Origin: Caldanaerobius polysaccharolyticus DSM 13641
GTDB lineage: Bacteria > Bacillota > Thermoanaerobacteria > Thermoanaerobacterales > Caldanaerobiaceae
Reading direction: 5' to 3'
NCBI RefSeq assembly: GCF_000427425.1
Contig: NZ_KE386494.1
Coordinates: forward strand, 4,857 to 68,856
Length of the DNA: 64,000 nucleotides
Shown here one piece after another: positions 9,283-18,512 of this stretch. Position numbers and translations under genes: made by a program. Every line of letters begins with the position of its first letter. Position 1 is the first letter of the stretch. Under the pieces are notes generated by a model. It had not been told where the DNA came from and ran no database searches. It worked only from the letters and a program-made list of their open reading frames with translations.

Positions 9283-10353
9283 ATATCAAGGTTCTTTATT
9301 AATCTTGTTAAAGGTCGACCTTTTTGGTTGATTACAAATCATATTATACGAGGGGAGGCAGAGAAAGTAAAAAACATTCTGCTTAGTCTTGGCAATATGA
9401 TTGAGAAGAAAGCAGAACAGGTTTCAGTTCTTGTTGGCCTTGCATGGTTAGAGGGTTTGTATCATCTTTATTTACAGCACGGATTAAAAAGTGAAGCTGA
9501 TAAACTATCAGTTAAAATTATAGGATTGGGGGAGAAGAGAACTTTTGAACTCAAGAAGATAGAAACGTCAATAGAGATTCCTAAAAAAGAGCTTGACGAG
9601 TTTCTTAATAAACTGACCGAAGGAGATATAGAAACGGTTTTAGGGAGAATTGCTCTATATTACATCTCCAGGAAAAATGATATTGTAAAACAATTAAAAG
9701 ACCTTTCTCAAAGTACTCCACTTTCTTTTCTTTTTGCTCGTAAAATACAGGACCATAGAGGGCGTGTGATTGCTAGTGTTGGTCCTTTGGAAGAAGATCT
9801 GGATGGAAATATAATATATCAGATCTCCCAAAACATGAGTTTTTCTGCTTTTTTCTTAAGGGATACAATAAAAATTTTAATAAATAAATTTAGTTTGAAT
9901 ACAGAATCTATCGTTAGCTATTTACTTGCATCTCCTATTTTTGAGAAGATAAGAAAAGACTTTCTTGTTAAGGGAATAAAAGCTTATTTAGCTGATGATT
10001 TCCTTGTTGCTTTGCATATTTTGATACCGCAAATTGAAGCTTCAATTAGAAATTTAGCAGAGAAGATAGGGACACCTATATTAAAACCATCTCGTTCAGG
10101 AGGATTTCATTATAAGAATTTAGATGATTTGTTGACTGATAAAAATATAATCAGTGTCCTGGGAGAAGATATGTGTCTTTATCTGAGAGTCTTGCTCTCT
10201 GATCCTCGGGGATGGAACTTACGAAATAATGTATGTCATGGTATAAGTCCTATAGAAACTTTTAATCAAATGGCTGCTGACAGAGTTTTTCATGTTTTAT
10301 TATGTTTGGCCTTAGTGAAAGAGGAGAAGGATAGGTGTTTAAATATACCATAG
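9283..10353 (+). pseudogene. DUF4209 protein lacking its N-terminus, with HEPN-like RNxxxH motif
   Basis: The frame is open from a stop at 9280 with no ATG. The first usable start is TTG 9328, with no ribosome site. The C-terminal third resembles DUF4209 and holds LRNNVCHGIS, an R-(4)-H motif like the HEPN ribonuclease signature. Family members are, as I recall, about 600 residues, so some 250 N-terminal residues seem lost, probably with arrival of the IS110 element just upstream. The next gene encodes a nuclease-like NERD protein. Function is unknown; a defence or stress role is only suggested by the HEPN-like motif and the company. Confidence 0.6.
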
Positions 10354-10422
10354 ACAAGGAAATATTGCAGTACATATAAACATTTAATCATGGCCAAAAG
10401 GAAAAAGTAGGGGGGAAGAAAA

Positions 10423-11346
10423 ATGTTAGCCCGTTTTGTAGAACAAGATAAGGAAATAAAAAGGCTTTTTTATCGGAAAATCAAAGAAAAAGAAGAAAGA
10501 GAAAAACAAAAACATTTAGACAAGATTAGTGAAGGTTTTCTGGGGTGGTTTTTGGAACCTATTGCAGATGTTGCATATACATGGAGACGCATTTCTGAAA
10601 AAGAACAGGGAAGTAGCGGAGAAAATTCGGTTGGTTGGGCATTACATTTATGGCTTCCAGGCGATGCAGTTATTGTAAATGACCTTGTTTTAGAGGTAGA
10701 ACCTGATGAGTTTATACAAGTCGATCACCTTGTGTTAAATACAAATGGAATTTTTGTATTGGAGACAAAATCATGGGATGGGGTTTTTTTAGGTACAAAA
10801 GATAAATGGCGTATGAAACAGGGGAATAAGTGGATTGAAGTTCAAAGCCCTACTAAACAAAATGAAAGGCATGTTAAGTTATTTAAAAAATGGTTAGAAG
10901 AAAATTTATCTAATTTATATGAGAAGGTTAAAGAACATATATATCCCATTGTTGTATTTAAGCGTGCAAAATGGATAAAAGCTAAAGATTGTAGCATGCC
11001 TGTTGTTATTGGAGGAATGGAGGCTGTTAGAGAGATTAGAAAAGTAAAAGGAGAAAATATATCTGAGCAGGATATTAATTTAATTATTGAAGCTGTAAAA
11101 AATGCTAAACCACTAGATCATGAAGAGTGGAGGAAAAAATATAGCGAAGAAAAGGAAAAAAATGAAGGGAAATACCAAGTCACGACAGGAAAAACTTCGA
11201 CTGGTAAAATGTATGTAAGAATTGTGGGAAAGAAAAAAGATGCAGAAAAAGTTGCAGAGGAGTATAGGAAGCAAAATTATACAATAAGTGAAATAAGGCA
11301 AGATAAGAAAGATAAAAGTGCATGGTTTTTTATTATTCTTGAGTAA
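10423..11346 (+). CDS. NERD-domain (nuclease-related) protein
   Basis: A 307-residue protein with ribosome site aggggg before the ATG. Residues ~90-190 form a NERD domain: FIQVDHLVLNTNGIFVLETKSW, where D of QVDH and E-T-K are the PD-(D/E)XK-like metal and catalytic residues. The N-terminus (~1-50) is a charged helix rich in Glu and Lys. The C-terminus carries a small basic region (AEKVAEEYRKQNY) that may bind nucleic acid. NERD proteins are thought to be nucleases or nuclease-derived and often occur in accessory islands. It lies 69 nt after the DUF4209 remnant, and the two may have been an operon. Confidence 0.8.
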   Translation: MLARFVEQDKEIKRLFYRKIKEKEEREKQKHLDKISEGFLGWFLEPIADVAYTWRRISEKEQGSSGENSVGWALHLWLPGDAVIVNDLVLEVEPDEFIQVDHLVLNTNGIFVLETKSWDGVFLGTKDKWRMKQGNKWIEVQSPTKQNERHVKLFKKWLEENLSNLYEKVKEHIYPIVVFKRAKWIKAKDCSMPVVIGGMEAVREIRKVKGENISEQDINLIIEAVKNAKPLDHEEWRKKYSEEKEKNEGKYQVTTGKTSTGKMYVRIVGKKKDAEKVAEEYRKQNYTISEIRQDKKDKSAWFFIILE

Positions 11347-11592
11347 TAAACGTTGCGATAGTAAGAAGGACCAATTCGCCTCAAAATATAGCCCGTTTCT
11401 TCCTAAAGAATTACAGGTTAAAATGCATGAGGCACATTATGTTGATATTGAAGGTGTACTCGATTTTTTAAATCGCTATTGTATTCGAGAAATCAGGCTA
11501 TAGAACAAAGTGAAAGTGGCCTTTATCAACAGCCTAGAATACATATCAAGCTGTAAAAGAGAGAAAATGAAAATAATAAAGGGAGTGGTAAA
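11347..11592. other. short spacer with an unassigned reading-frame scrap
   Basis: A frame open to 11503 gives KYSPFLPKELQVKMHEAHYV and then VDIEGVLDFLNRYCIREIRL. It has normal protein-like composition but no start of its own and no family I recognise. It may be the tail of a lost gene. An SD-like aaaggga at 11577-11583 belongs to the following HD gene. Confidence 0.3.
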
Positions 11593-12666
11593 TTTGGGGA
11601 AAAGCGATGGGAAATAAGGGATCCAATTTATGGCTTTATAGAAATAAATGAATGGGAGAGAGACATAATAAATCATCCTGTTTTTCAAAGATTGAGAAGG
11701 ATACGTCAGTTAGCGTTAACTGATATGGTGTATCCGGGTGCTGTACATACAAGATTTGAACATTCTTTGGGTGTTATGCATGTAGCTACAAAGATTTTTG
11801 ACAATATTGTTGATCAATGTAGGGAGATGCTGGATTCAGAATACGGATATAAAGAAGATGGTTTAAACAAAGTAAGGACAATCATAAGGTTGGCAGCTCT
11901 TTTACATGATGTAGGCCACCCGCCTTTTTCTCATGCTGGCGAGAGTATAATGCCATATAAAGATAATGGTAAGCTTTATAAACATGAGGATTATAGTAGT
12001 GAAATAGTTAAGACTGTGTTTAAAGAATTGATAGAAGACCACAAGTTTAATAACAATTACGGCCTAAAAGCAGAAGATGTTGCTGCTTTTATAGTTAAAG
12101 ATTATAAGGTTTTAAAACGGTACTTATTTTGGACAGACATAATAAGTGGTCAGGTAGATGCTGACAGAATTGATTATCTTTTAAGAGACTCTTATCATAT
12201 CGGTGTACGATATGGGGTATTTGATCTTGATAGATTGCTAAAAACGATTGTATTGATTAATACAGACGACATGCCAATTTTGAGTTTTAAAGAAGGTGGA
12301 CTACACGTAGCGGAATCTCTGATACTAGCCAGATATTATATGTTTACACAGGTTTATTTTCATCATACTAGAAGGGCGTATGATTATCATATTAAAAATG
12401 CTGTTAAAGAAATATTGGTGAGATCAGGATATAAGGATGGAAGGATGAAACGACCTGATGGTAAAGAAAATATATATGATTATTTAATGTGGGACGATTG
12501 GAAAGTCGGTAACCTGATAAAAGAAAATGCTGATATATATGATTGTGGTGCCATATTAAACAGAGACCATTATAGGTGTGTGTATCATACCAACGAAGTA
12601 CCTAATATAAGTGATTTAGAAAAGTTTCACGTTATTTGTGAAAAGATAAGGAATGAAATTGATAAC
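11593..12666 (+). pseudogene. HD-domain phosphohydrolase (YwfO-like), 5' part, split by ISLre2
   Basis: This is an HD-superfamily phosphohydrolase related to B. subtilis YwfO and dGTPase-like proteins. Motifs include DPIYGFIEINEWE, QRLRRIRQLA, HTRFEHSLGVMH and the metal site LLHDVGHPPFSH. The coding frame is open upstream to 11557 but has no start. A TTG at 11593 with aaaggga 9 nt ahead would be the start if one base were restored in the ggggaaaa run at 11595-11602, so an N-terminal frameshift is likely. At 12666 the gene is cut by an ISLre2 element. Its C-terminal 76 codons resume at 14441 in a frame that joins exactly. Both lesions make it non-functional. Confidence 0.85.
12657..12666. repeat. 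left target-site duplication of ISLre2 copy 1
   Basis: AATTGATAAC, repeated at 14431-14440. The 10 bp encode the shared I-D-N of the HD protein. Confidence 0.9.
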
Positions 12667-14430
12667 GGCAGTGTAAAATTTAAGTAGGTAATTTAAAAAG
12701 GAAAAAGGCACTCAAATGTAGAAAAAGACCTCACCGCAAAAAAAATAAAAATACAAAGGAGTGTGAGGTCTTATGTTAAATATTCGACACATAGTAGGTG
12801 CAGTCCTTCTTTTTTGTAACGGATTAATAAAAATAATCAGTGAAAGCAAAGATTTTTATGAACTCGAAAAAGGAGTATATGAACTTTGCCAAAAAGTTTG
12901 TAACCAGATTTTCGTATGGGCATTGGAGCAAATGGATACACGTTTGATGAATGAACGCGACCGTGAAACCTGGGAAGTAGTGGGATTCAGAAAAAAAGAT
13001 GCTATAAGCACTTTTGGCGAATTTACATATAGAAGACGCCTTTACAGAAACAAAAAGACAGGTGAGACCAGGTTTTTGCTGGATGATCTATTGGGCTGGC
13101 CAATACGGGCAAAAATAACTCCAAGGTTAAGAGAGATAGTCGTGAAACTGAGATGTCTTTCAGGCGCGTTGCCGAAACTTTAAGCCAACTATTCCCCAAT
13201 ATCAGTACAATGACGATCTGGAAGATCGTTAAGGATTTAGGAGAAACTTTAAAACAAGAAAGTGAAGAAAAGAGGACAGCAATATTTGAAAAAGGTAAAT
13301 TGCCTGAAGGGCAAAAAATTACATCAACCCTTTGTATCGAAAGCGATGGTGTAGTGATTCGACTGCAAAGAGCGGACAATAAGAGAGGAGAAATAAAACA
13401 CATTGTAGCTTATGAAGGTAAAGAAAAAATAGGTCACGAACGGAAAGTTTTAAAAAACAAAATTGTAGTGAGTGGGTTAGCGGATAGCCAGACCATGTGG
13501 GAAGAAACCTATGCAAAAGCCGGGAGCAAATGGGATTTAAATCGCGTAGAAAAAGTATACATAGGAGGAGATGGAGCCGATTGGCCAAAAGAGGGATTAG
13601 AATATTTTCCAAGAGCAGAGTATCGGCTGGACCCATATCACCTTAGCAAGCATCTAACAGAGGCCTTGTGGTATGACGAAGGAATTTTCAACAAAGTATG
13701 TGAAGCTCTTTACCAAAGCGACTTTGAGAAGACCCAAGAGACGCTAAAAGAAGAGATAAAGAAGACGAAAGGGAGTCGTAGAAAGAAGCTTGCTGCACTT
13801 TTAGATTATCTCACAGAGAATTGGGAAGGAATAGCTGCGTTAAGGGAGGAGGAACGGCTAGGAACCATCGAAGGGCAGATACAACACAACGTAGCGCGAC
13901 GGATGAAACGGTTGGGAGCCAGGTGGAGCACATCTGGTGGAGACAGGATAGCTCGGATATTAGCCGAGAGAGCCAATGGAGAGTTAGAGAAATATATTTT
14001 ACGTTGGCCAATGGAACAGAGAAAGCTCAAAGAGATGGCGCAAATAAGGTCGGATGAGAGAAAAGGAGTTGAAGACATAGAGGAATGGCTTAGCGTATCT
14101 CTGCCTGCATTAAAAGGACCCTGTGCCAGTCGACCATGGGTAAAGTATGTATTAAAAGAATTAAGCCATGTAAGTGTTGCGGCGATCATTTAAAGATAGT
14201 TTGTACTGAGATTTGAGGGGAAGAGAGGAATGTAATAGGTTGAGAGAGATACCGGTCCAAGGTATCAGAGTTTTTTGAAGAGGACGACCGGTATGAGGAG
14301 CTATTGTTGTTTGTGTGTAATCAACAAATTACCAAATATGGAATGATATTTATATTTTCAACAAAAAGGTTTATGAAAAGCGGTGAGGTAGAGTTATTAG
14401 AAAATTTACCTACAAACTCTTGACACAAAC
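12667..14430 (+). mobile_element. ISLre2-family insertion sequence, copy 1 (complete, 1,764 bp)
   Basis: The ends are fixed by a 10-bp direct duplication of AATTGATAAC on both sides. Terminal inverted repeats of 25 bp (12667-12691 and 14406-14430) share GTGT and GTAGGTAA, 16 of 25 positions by my count. It holds one UPF0236-type transposase gene, here frameshifted. The element sits inside the HD gene in the same orientation. A second copy lies at 19709-21475 in direct orientation. Confidence 0.93.
12773..14216 (+). pseudogene. ISLre2 transposase (UPF0236), copy 1, frameshifted
   Basis: The protein starts MLNIRHIVGAVLLF with ribosome site aaaggagtgtgagg. It is a UPF0236/ISLre2 transposase of roughly 475 residues when intact. 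Comparison with copy 2 shows a 7-bp deletion at 13152/13153 between two GAG triplets, which shifts the frame after KITPRLREIVVKL. It also shows a 1-bp loss near 14170 that changes the last codons. The second half reads on from SFRRVAETLSQLFPN. Conserved residues such as ESDGVVIRLQR and YIGGDGADWPKEGLEYFP lie in the middle. It cannot make a full transposase. Confidence 0.9.
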
Positions 14431-14440
14431 AATTGATAAC
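14431..14440. repeat. right target-site duplication of ISLre2 copy 1
   Basis: Second copy of AATTGATAAC, next to the right terminal inverted repeat. Confidence 0.9.
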
Positions 14441-14668
14441 AGTTTTATTGACGAACCAGAGAGATCATTCTATAATTTAGATAATGATGACATAAGAATA
14501 TTAAAAGAATATGAAAGTGGTAAAAAAGAAATCATACCTTTGTCTGAATTATCTAATGTAGTAAAAAATATCAAAACGGTAAAACAAAAGCGCATATATG
14601 TTAGATCTAGTGATAGAGATAAAGCGATAGGTATTTTGCGGCGGGAGGGTTTTATTGATGGAAAATAA
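14431..14668 (+). pseudogene. HD-domain phosphohydrolase (YwfO-like), 3' part
   Basis: This fragment starts in the right-hand copy of the target duplication and reads IDNSFIDEPERSFYNL to the stop at 14668. It ends in a basic segment (KQKRIYVRSSDRDKAIGIL). Joining 12666 to 14441 keeps the frame, so this is the missing C-terminus of the HD protein rather than an independent gene. A frame that begins inside the insertion sequence (TTG 14420) could express it only by chance. Confidence 0.85.
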
Positions 14669-15212
14669 TGAATTTGTAAGATACGCTTCTATTGTGCATA
14701 TAATTAGAGAAATGAATAAATCGGGGTACATATTAGGTAAAACAGCATTAGTTAAGTTGGTGTATCTGTTACAGGAAAGATATAATGTACCTATGGGCTA
14801 TGATTTCAGTTTATATACTTATGGCCCTTTTGCGAAAGAGATATTAGATGATCTAGATTATTTATCATTTTTGGATGCTGCAAAAGTTATGTGGAATAAC
14901 GGTGGATATAATATATTACCAGGTAAAGAATTAGTGATGGAGGATATAAGTGAAAAAGCAAAATCGTTTATTGATAAGTATGGAGCTACTATAAGTAATA
15001 TAGTAAAAGAGTTTGGAAAATTACATGCAAAATCCCTGGAGTTAATCACAACTATACATTACGTTGTAAATGATTATAAAGAAAATAATATTAAGTTCAC
15101 AAAAGAGGATATATCAAAGTTAATACATGAAATCAAACCATATTTTAGTCAACAGGATATTTTAAATAAAATTAATGAGCTGGAAACAGAGAAGTTGATT
15201 ACGCTAGATTAG
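14658..15212 (+). CDS. YwgA-like protein (SocA/DUF4065-type fold), partner of the HD gene
   Basis: A 184-residue protein. The ATG at 14658 has ggaggg 9 nt ahead and overlaps the HD gene stop, so the two were translationally coupled. KTALVKLVYLLQERYNVPMG followed by YTYGPFAKEILDDLDYL matches YwgA and the Panacea/SocA-type domain (K-L-x-Y-L-L then Y-G-P). In Bacillus, ywgA lies next to ywfO, which encodes the HD protein, and the same order here supports both calls. The gene itself looks intact although its partner is broken and its native promoter is now separated by 1.8 kb. Function is unknown; SocA-like proteins act as antitoxins or adaptors. Confidence 0.65.
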   Translation: MENNEFVRYASIVHIIREMNKSGYILGKTALVKLVYLLQERYNVPMGYDFSLYTYGPFAKEILDDLDYLSFLDAAKVMWNNGGYNILPGKELVMEDISEKAKSFIDKYGATISNIVKEFGKLHAKSLELITTIHYVVNDYKENNIKFTKEDISKLIHEIKPYFSQQDILNKINELETEKLITLD

Positions 15213-15588
15213 AAAGCATTGTTTACCATTATATTTAGAAGGCTATTATGACTGTGCATCATCACTTAGTTATGAAGACATTGGCGTTTTTTTTTTAGGG
15301 AATAGTCTGAAAGAGAGAGTAAATGTAACATTACCTATAAGCCTTTATGTCAATAAACAGATATAATTAGCGAGAGTTGCTGAATTGGCAAATTAAATTA
15401 TTAATTAAATAATACCATGGGGCAAAAAATTTGGATGATTTGGTATTACAAATGCTATTCCAATTATAGGTTTGTCTTTTTAAAAATCAACGGACGATTA
15501 TTTTAAAGACAAATTCCGTAAAGATGACAGCGATATCATCAAGAATAGAAGAATATTGATTACAAAACCATATTAAACAAGAGGTGAT
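15213..15588. other. gene-poor spacer with a protein-like scrap
   Basis: A short frame from about 15229 to 15366 reads EGYYDCASSLSYEDIGVFFL and then NSLKERVNVTLPISLYV. It looks like former coding sequence but has no start and no family I recognise. A run of nine T at 15287 lies inside it. Nothing else is seen before the ribosome site at 15580. Confidence 0.35.
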
Positions 15589-16053
15589 ATGGTGAAATTT
15601 TTTGATATAATAACTAATGAGGAATTACTTGGGTATATCACTTCCAGAATAAACAAGGATCACAAAGAGGAGATGGGATATATAGATATTAAAAATAAGT
15701 TAAGAAAAGAATATGAGAATATGGAAAAAGAAAAAATCGAAGAAGAATATGAAAAATATAATTTAAATAGAATTGCCTTAGAATCTATGAATGTAGAAAA
15801 TATTGCAATTGCTTGTATTTCAGCACTTGCTGTATTAATTTCCTTGCTTTCGTTGGTATATTCTATAAAAATTAATACAACTATTTTTATAATCGTTATT
15901 TCATTAGGTGTATTCTTTTACGTTATTATGGTACAATACAGAATAAAGAAAAAAGCTAAAGTTATGGCTTATTATAGCATCGTAATAGAAGTATTGGAGG
16001 AAATAAGAGAGCAAAAGAAAATGAATGATAAAAAGTTTGAACAATTAAGTTAA
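15589..16053 (+). CDS. small membrane protein with two transmembrane helices
   Basis: A 154-residue protein with ribosome site agaggtgat. Residues 1-62 are charged and helical (EEMGYIDIKNKLRKEYENME), probably cytoplasmic. Two hydrophobic segments follow at about 65-88 (IACISALAVLISLLSLVYSI) and 92-113, then a basic cytoplasmic tail ending in EIREQKKMNDKKFEQLS. I do not recognise the family. A charged head joined to two helices is a shape common among effectors in accessory islands, but there is no direct evidence of that role here. Confidence 0.55.
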   Translation: MVKFFDIITNEELLGYITSRINKDHKEEMGYIDIKNKLRKEYENMEKEKIEEEYEKYNLNRIALESMNVENIAIACISALAVLISLLSLVYSIKINTTIFIIVISLGVFFYVIMVQYRIKKKAKVMAYYSIVIEVLEEIREQKKMNDKKFEQLS

Positions 16054-16237
16054 TAAAATTTGTTTTAAACTCCTGTTTTACCATGTCTATAATGATGCTC
16101 TCTGGGACCATACAGAATATCTATAAAGTCTGTGTTTAACCGTTACGTATTCCAAGTTATACTATATGGCCTCATCATAAAAACCAATACTTAACAGTTT
16201 AATAGAGGTAAGTGTGCATTATCATCAACACAGATTA

Positions 16238-16246
16238 TGGTATAAT
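16238..16246 (+). promoter_or_regulatory. extended -10 promoter
   Basis: TGGTATAAT lies 30 nt upstream of the ATG at 16276. It has the TGn extension, with no clear -35 box. It probably drives the PD-(D/E)XK gene. Confidence 0.5.
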
Positions 16247-16275
16247 AAGATCAAAGAGAATTGAAGGAGATTATT

Positions 16276-17277
16276 ATGGATGAGATAACCAATGATTGGC
16301 ATAGTGATTTTTATGCAGCTATCAGAGAGATTTTTAAAAATGAAAAAGATAAAATTGATATAATACAAGAACAGTACCTATCAAAAGAACCACTGCGGAT
16401 AGATGTGATAATAGTCAAGAAGAATGACGACTATGGTATTGACAAACAAATAGCGAGGATCTTTAAAAAGTATAACATCATAGAATATAAATCACCAGAA
16501 GATTATGTATCAATAGACGATTATTTTAAAGGTTTGGGTTATGCATATATTTACAAGTCCACGATGAATGATTATGAGAAAGCCAATAAAAAAGTTAATG
16601 ACATAAAAATAGAAGAAGTGACATTAAATTTTGTAAGTAATTCCTATCCACGAAAATTAACTAAATTTTTGAAAGAATACGGCAGAAATATAGAAAAAGC
16701 TGATGATGGTATATATTATGTAAAAGGCGAATGGATATCAATACAGTTAGTGGTATTAAAAGAGCTGAAGAATGTAAAAGAGAATTATCCTGTAATATTA
16801 TTAAGCGAGAACATATATTTTGGAGAAGCATTCGAAGAATTGCTAAAAAGCATAAATGACGTAAAAGATAAGGATGAGAAGATAAGGTTATTGGAAGCGG
16901 CTTTTAGGGTAAATATGAAGAAAGCTGTGGAGGTGTATAAAATGTACAGCGATAGAGTTAATGAAGAGACCCAGGAGTATATAATAAAGACATTAAAAGA
17001 GGCCAATCTCAAAATATATACAGAAGAAGAATTAAAAGAAAGAGAAAAAAAAGGCATTGAAAAAGGTATTGAAAAAGGTATTGAAAAAGGTATTGAAAAA
17101 GGTATTGAGAAGGGCATAGGCAAAACCTTAATAAGGCTTTTAACAAGAAAGTTTGGTGACATTTCCTCGGATTACAAAAAGAAGATAGAGAATGCCAATG
17201 AATATACCTTAACGGAAATAGTTGATCACATATTTGAGATTAATAAGATAGAAGATTTGGATGAGTATTTGAAGTAA
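16276..17277 (+). CDS. Rpn-like PD-(D/E)XK nuclease-fold protein with GIEK repeats
   Basis: A 333-residue protein started at ATG 16276 (ribosome site gaaggag; the in-frame TTG at 16261 has none). The nuclease core is RIDVIIVKK near residue 38 and IIEYKSPEDY near 73, giving the Asp and E-x-K of a PD-(D/E)XK site. This matches the large family of Rpn/transposase-like proteins, which act in recombination or defence. Residues ~255-285 are six near-perfect GIEK repeats encoded by a 12-bp tandem array, a hallmark of this family. A helical tail follows. It is probably a DNA nuclease, but the target is unknown. Confidence 0.75.
   Translation: MDEITNDWHSDFYAAIREIFKNEKDKIDIIQEQYLSKEPLRIDVIIVKKNDDYGIDKQIARIFKKYNIIEYKSPEDYVSIDDYFKGLGYAYIYKSTMNDYEKANKKVNDIKIEEVTLNFVSNSYPRKLTKFLKEYGRNIEKADDGIYYVKGEWISIQLVVLKELKNVKENYPVILLSENIYFGEAFEELLKSINDVKDKDEKIRLLEAAFRVNMKKAVEVYKMYSDRVNEETQEYIIKTLKEANLKIYTEEELKEREKKGIEKGIEKGIEKGIEKGIEKGIGKTLIRLLTRKFGDISSDYKKKIENANEYTLTEIVDHIFEINKIEDLDEYLK
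17053..17124 (+). repeat. 12-bp coding tandem repeat, six units
   Basis: Units of ggtattgaaaaa starting at 17053, 17065, 17077, 17089, 17101 and 17113. The middle three are identical and the outer ones degenerate. Unit gain or loss keeps the frame. Confidence 0.9.
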
Positions 17278-17283
17278 TATGTA

Positions 17284-17315
17284 TTCCACCTTAATTTTAT
17301 GGTGGTTATTTTTTG
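17284..17315 (+). terminator. probable rho-independent terminator
   Basis: CCACC (17286) pairs with GGTGG (17301) across a 10-nt loop and is followed by ttattttttg. It is placed right after the PD-(D/E)XK gene. The stem is short. Confidence 0.5.
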
Positions 17316-17356
17316 TATGAAAAAAATATGCTAAAGCTGTAATAGGGAGGACTTTT

Positions 17357-18496
17357 ATGTATTGCAAGAATTGTGGCTATAAATTAGAAGATAGTCTTCG
17401 CTTTTGTCCTCATTGTGGAACTGCATTGGACAAGATATCTTCAGAAAGCAAAACCGCTGGTAATAAATACTGGCTTATCCCTTTTAGTTTTGCCATAATG
17501 ATTGCCGTATCATTAACCGTTTATCTTTTTTACGAAATAAGGATCAACAGAGAAGTGGAAGCAATGCGAACAAGAGCAGAAGACCTGGCTTTGCAAGGAA
17601 ATTTCGATATTGCCTTAGATCTTGTCAACCAGGGGTTGGCCCTGCGCCCTAATCACAAGGTGCTACAGCAGGACCTGGCTTTGATAAACTTGGGTAAAAA
17701 TATAAAGGCAAAATTAGAGGATGCGGGGAAGTACGCTGACGCAAAAAAATTTGATATGGCTTTAAACTCCATTTCCACAGTTGAGCAAGATCTTGCTAAT
17801 GGGCGTGGAGCGTACTTTGACATGCTGCGCAACCTCAGCGAAAAGTACAAAACACAGGTTGAACTAAAGCAGATTTACGATATCGCTAAAAGCAAGAACA
17901 CCATTGACGATCTGGCTACTCTGTTATCGAGATTATCTTCTTTAAACAGCCCTGAAGCGAAAAATATCGATAAATTGATACGCCAGAAAATCGCCGATAT
18001 TGCCTATTCAAAAGCCAGTGAGATGTTAAAAAACAAGCAGTACAACGACGCGTTGAACGTAATAGAAAAAGCCATGCAATATGACAGCTCCAATGCCAAA
18101 CTTGTTTCATTTAAAAAAACCATAATAGACCAGAAAACCGCTTTTGAAAATGCGGAAGCCAGGAGGATGGAACAGGCCATGATTGCAGCGGCAAAAGAAG
18201 AAGCTATGAACAGGACCAATGCAGTTAGCGTATTAAATATCCAAACTTACACCGACGATTACGGGGATTTTGTGATAGAAGGAGAAGTCAAAAACATAGC
18301 CACAAAACCTATATACGAAGTGGAGATTTTATATAACATATATGATGCTGACGGAAATGCCATCGAGGACGGAAGTACATATGTATACCCAATTTATTTG
18401 CTGCCTACGCAGAAGGGAAGTTTTTCTAATGTGCACTATGGGATTTCAAACGCTGATCATATAAAAATAACTCAGATAAACTGGTATCTTGATTAA
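17357..18496 (+). CDS. zinc-ribbon, single-helix membrane protein with helical repeats and FxLYD domain
   Basis: A 379-residue protein with ribosome site gggagg. Residues 1-26 are a zinc ribbon (YCKNCGY...FCPHCGTAL, two CxxC knuckles). Residues ~36-57 are a membrane helix (WLIPFSFAIMIAVSLTVYLF). An alpha-helical TPR-like region (~60-280) follows, with ALDLVNQGLALRPNH and ALNVIEKAMQYDSSN repeats. The end (~290-379) is an FxLYD-type beta-sandwich (FVIEGEVKNIATKPIYEVEI). The C-terminal parts should lie outside the cell. The stop overlaps the start region of the protease gene, so the two form an operon. Role unknown, perhaps a surface sensor or partner for the protease. Confidence 0.75.
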   Translation: MYCKNCGYKLEDSLRFCPHCGTALDKISSESKTAGNKYWLIPFSFAIMIAVSLTVYLFYEIRINREVEAMRTRAEDLALQGNFDIALDLVNQGLALRPNHKVLQQDLALINLGKNIKAKLEDAGKYADAKKFDMALNSISTVEQDLANGRGAYFDMLRNLSEKYKTQVELKQIYDIAKSKNTIDDLATLLSRLSSLNSPEAKNIDKLIRQKIADIAYSKASEMLKNKQYNDALNVIEKAMQYDSSNAKLVSFKKTIIDQKTAFENAEARRMEQAMIAAAKEEAMNRTNAVSVLNIQTYTDDYGDFVIEGEVKNIATKPIYEVEILYNIYDADGNAIEDGSTYVYPIYLLPTQKGSFSNVHYGISNADHIKITQINWYLD

Positions 18497-18512
18497 AAAG
18501 GAGTCAGTGAGA

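Noticed and set aside
17053-17124. Regular direct repeats as a CRISPR array
   Set aside because: Units are 12 bp with no spacers and encode GIEK in frame; a coding tandem repeat.
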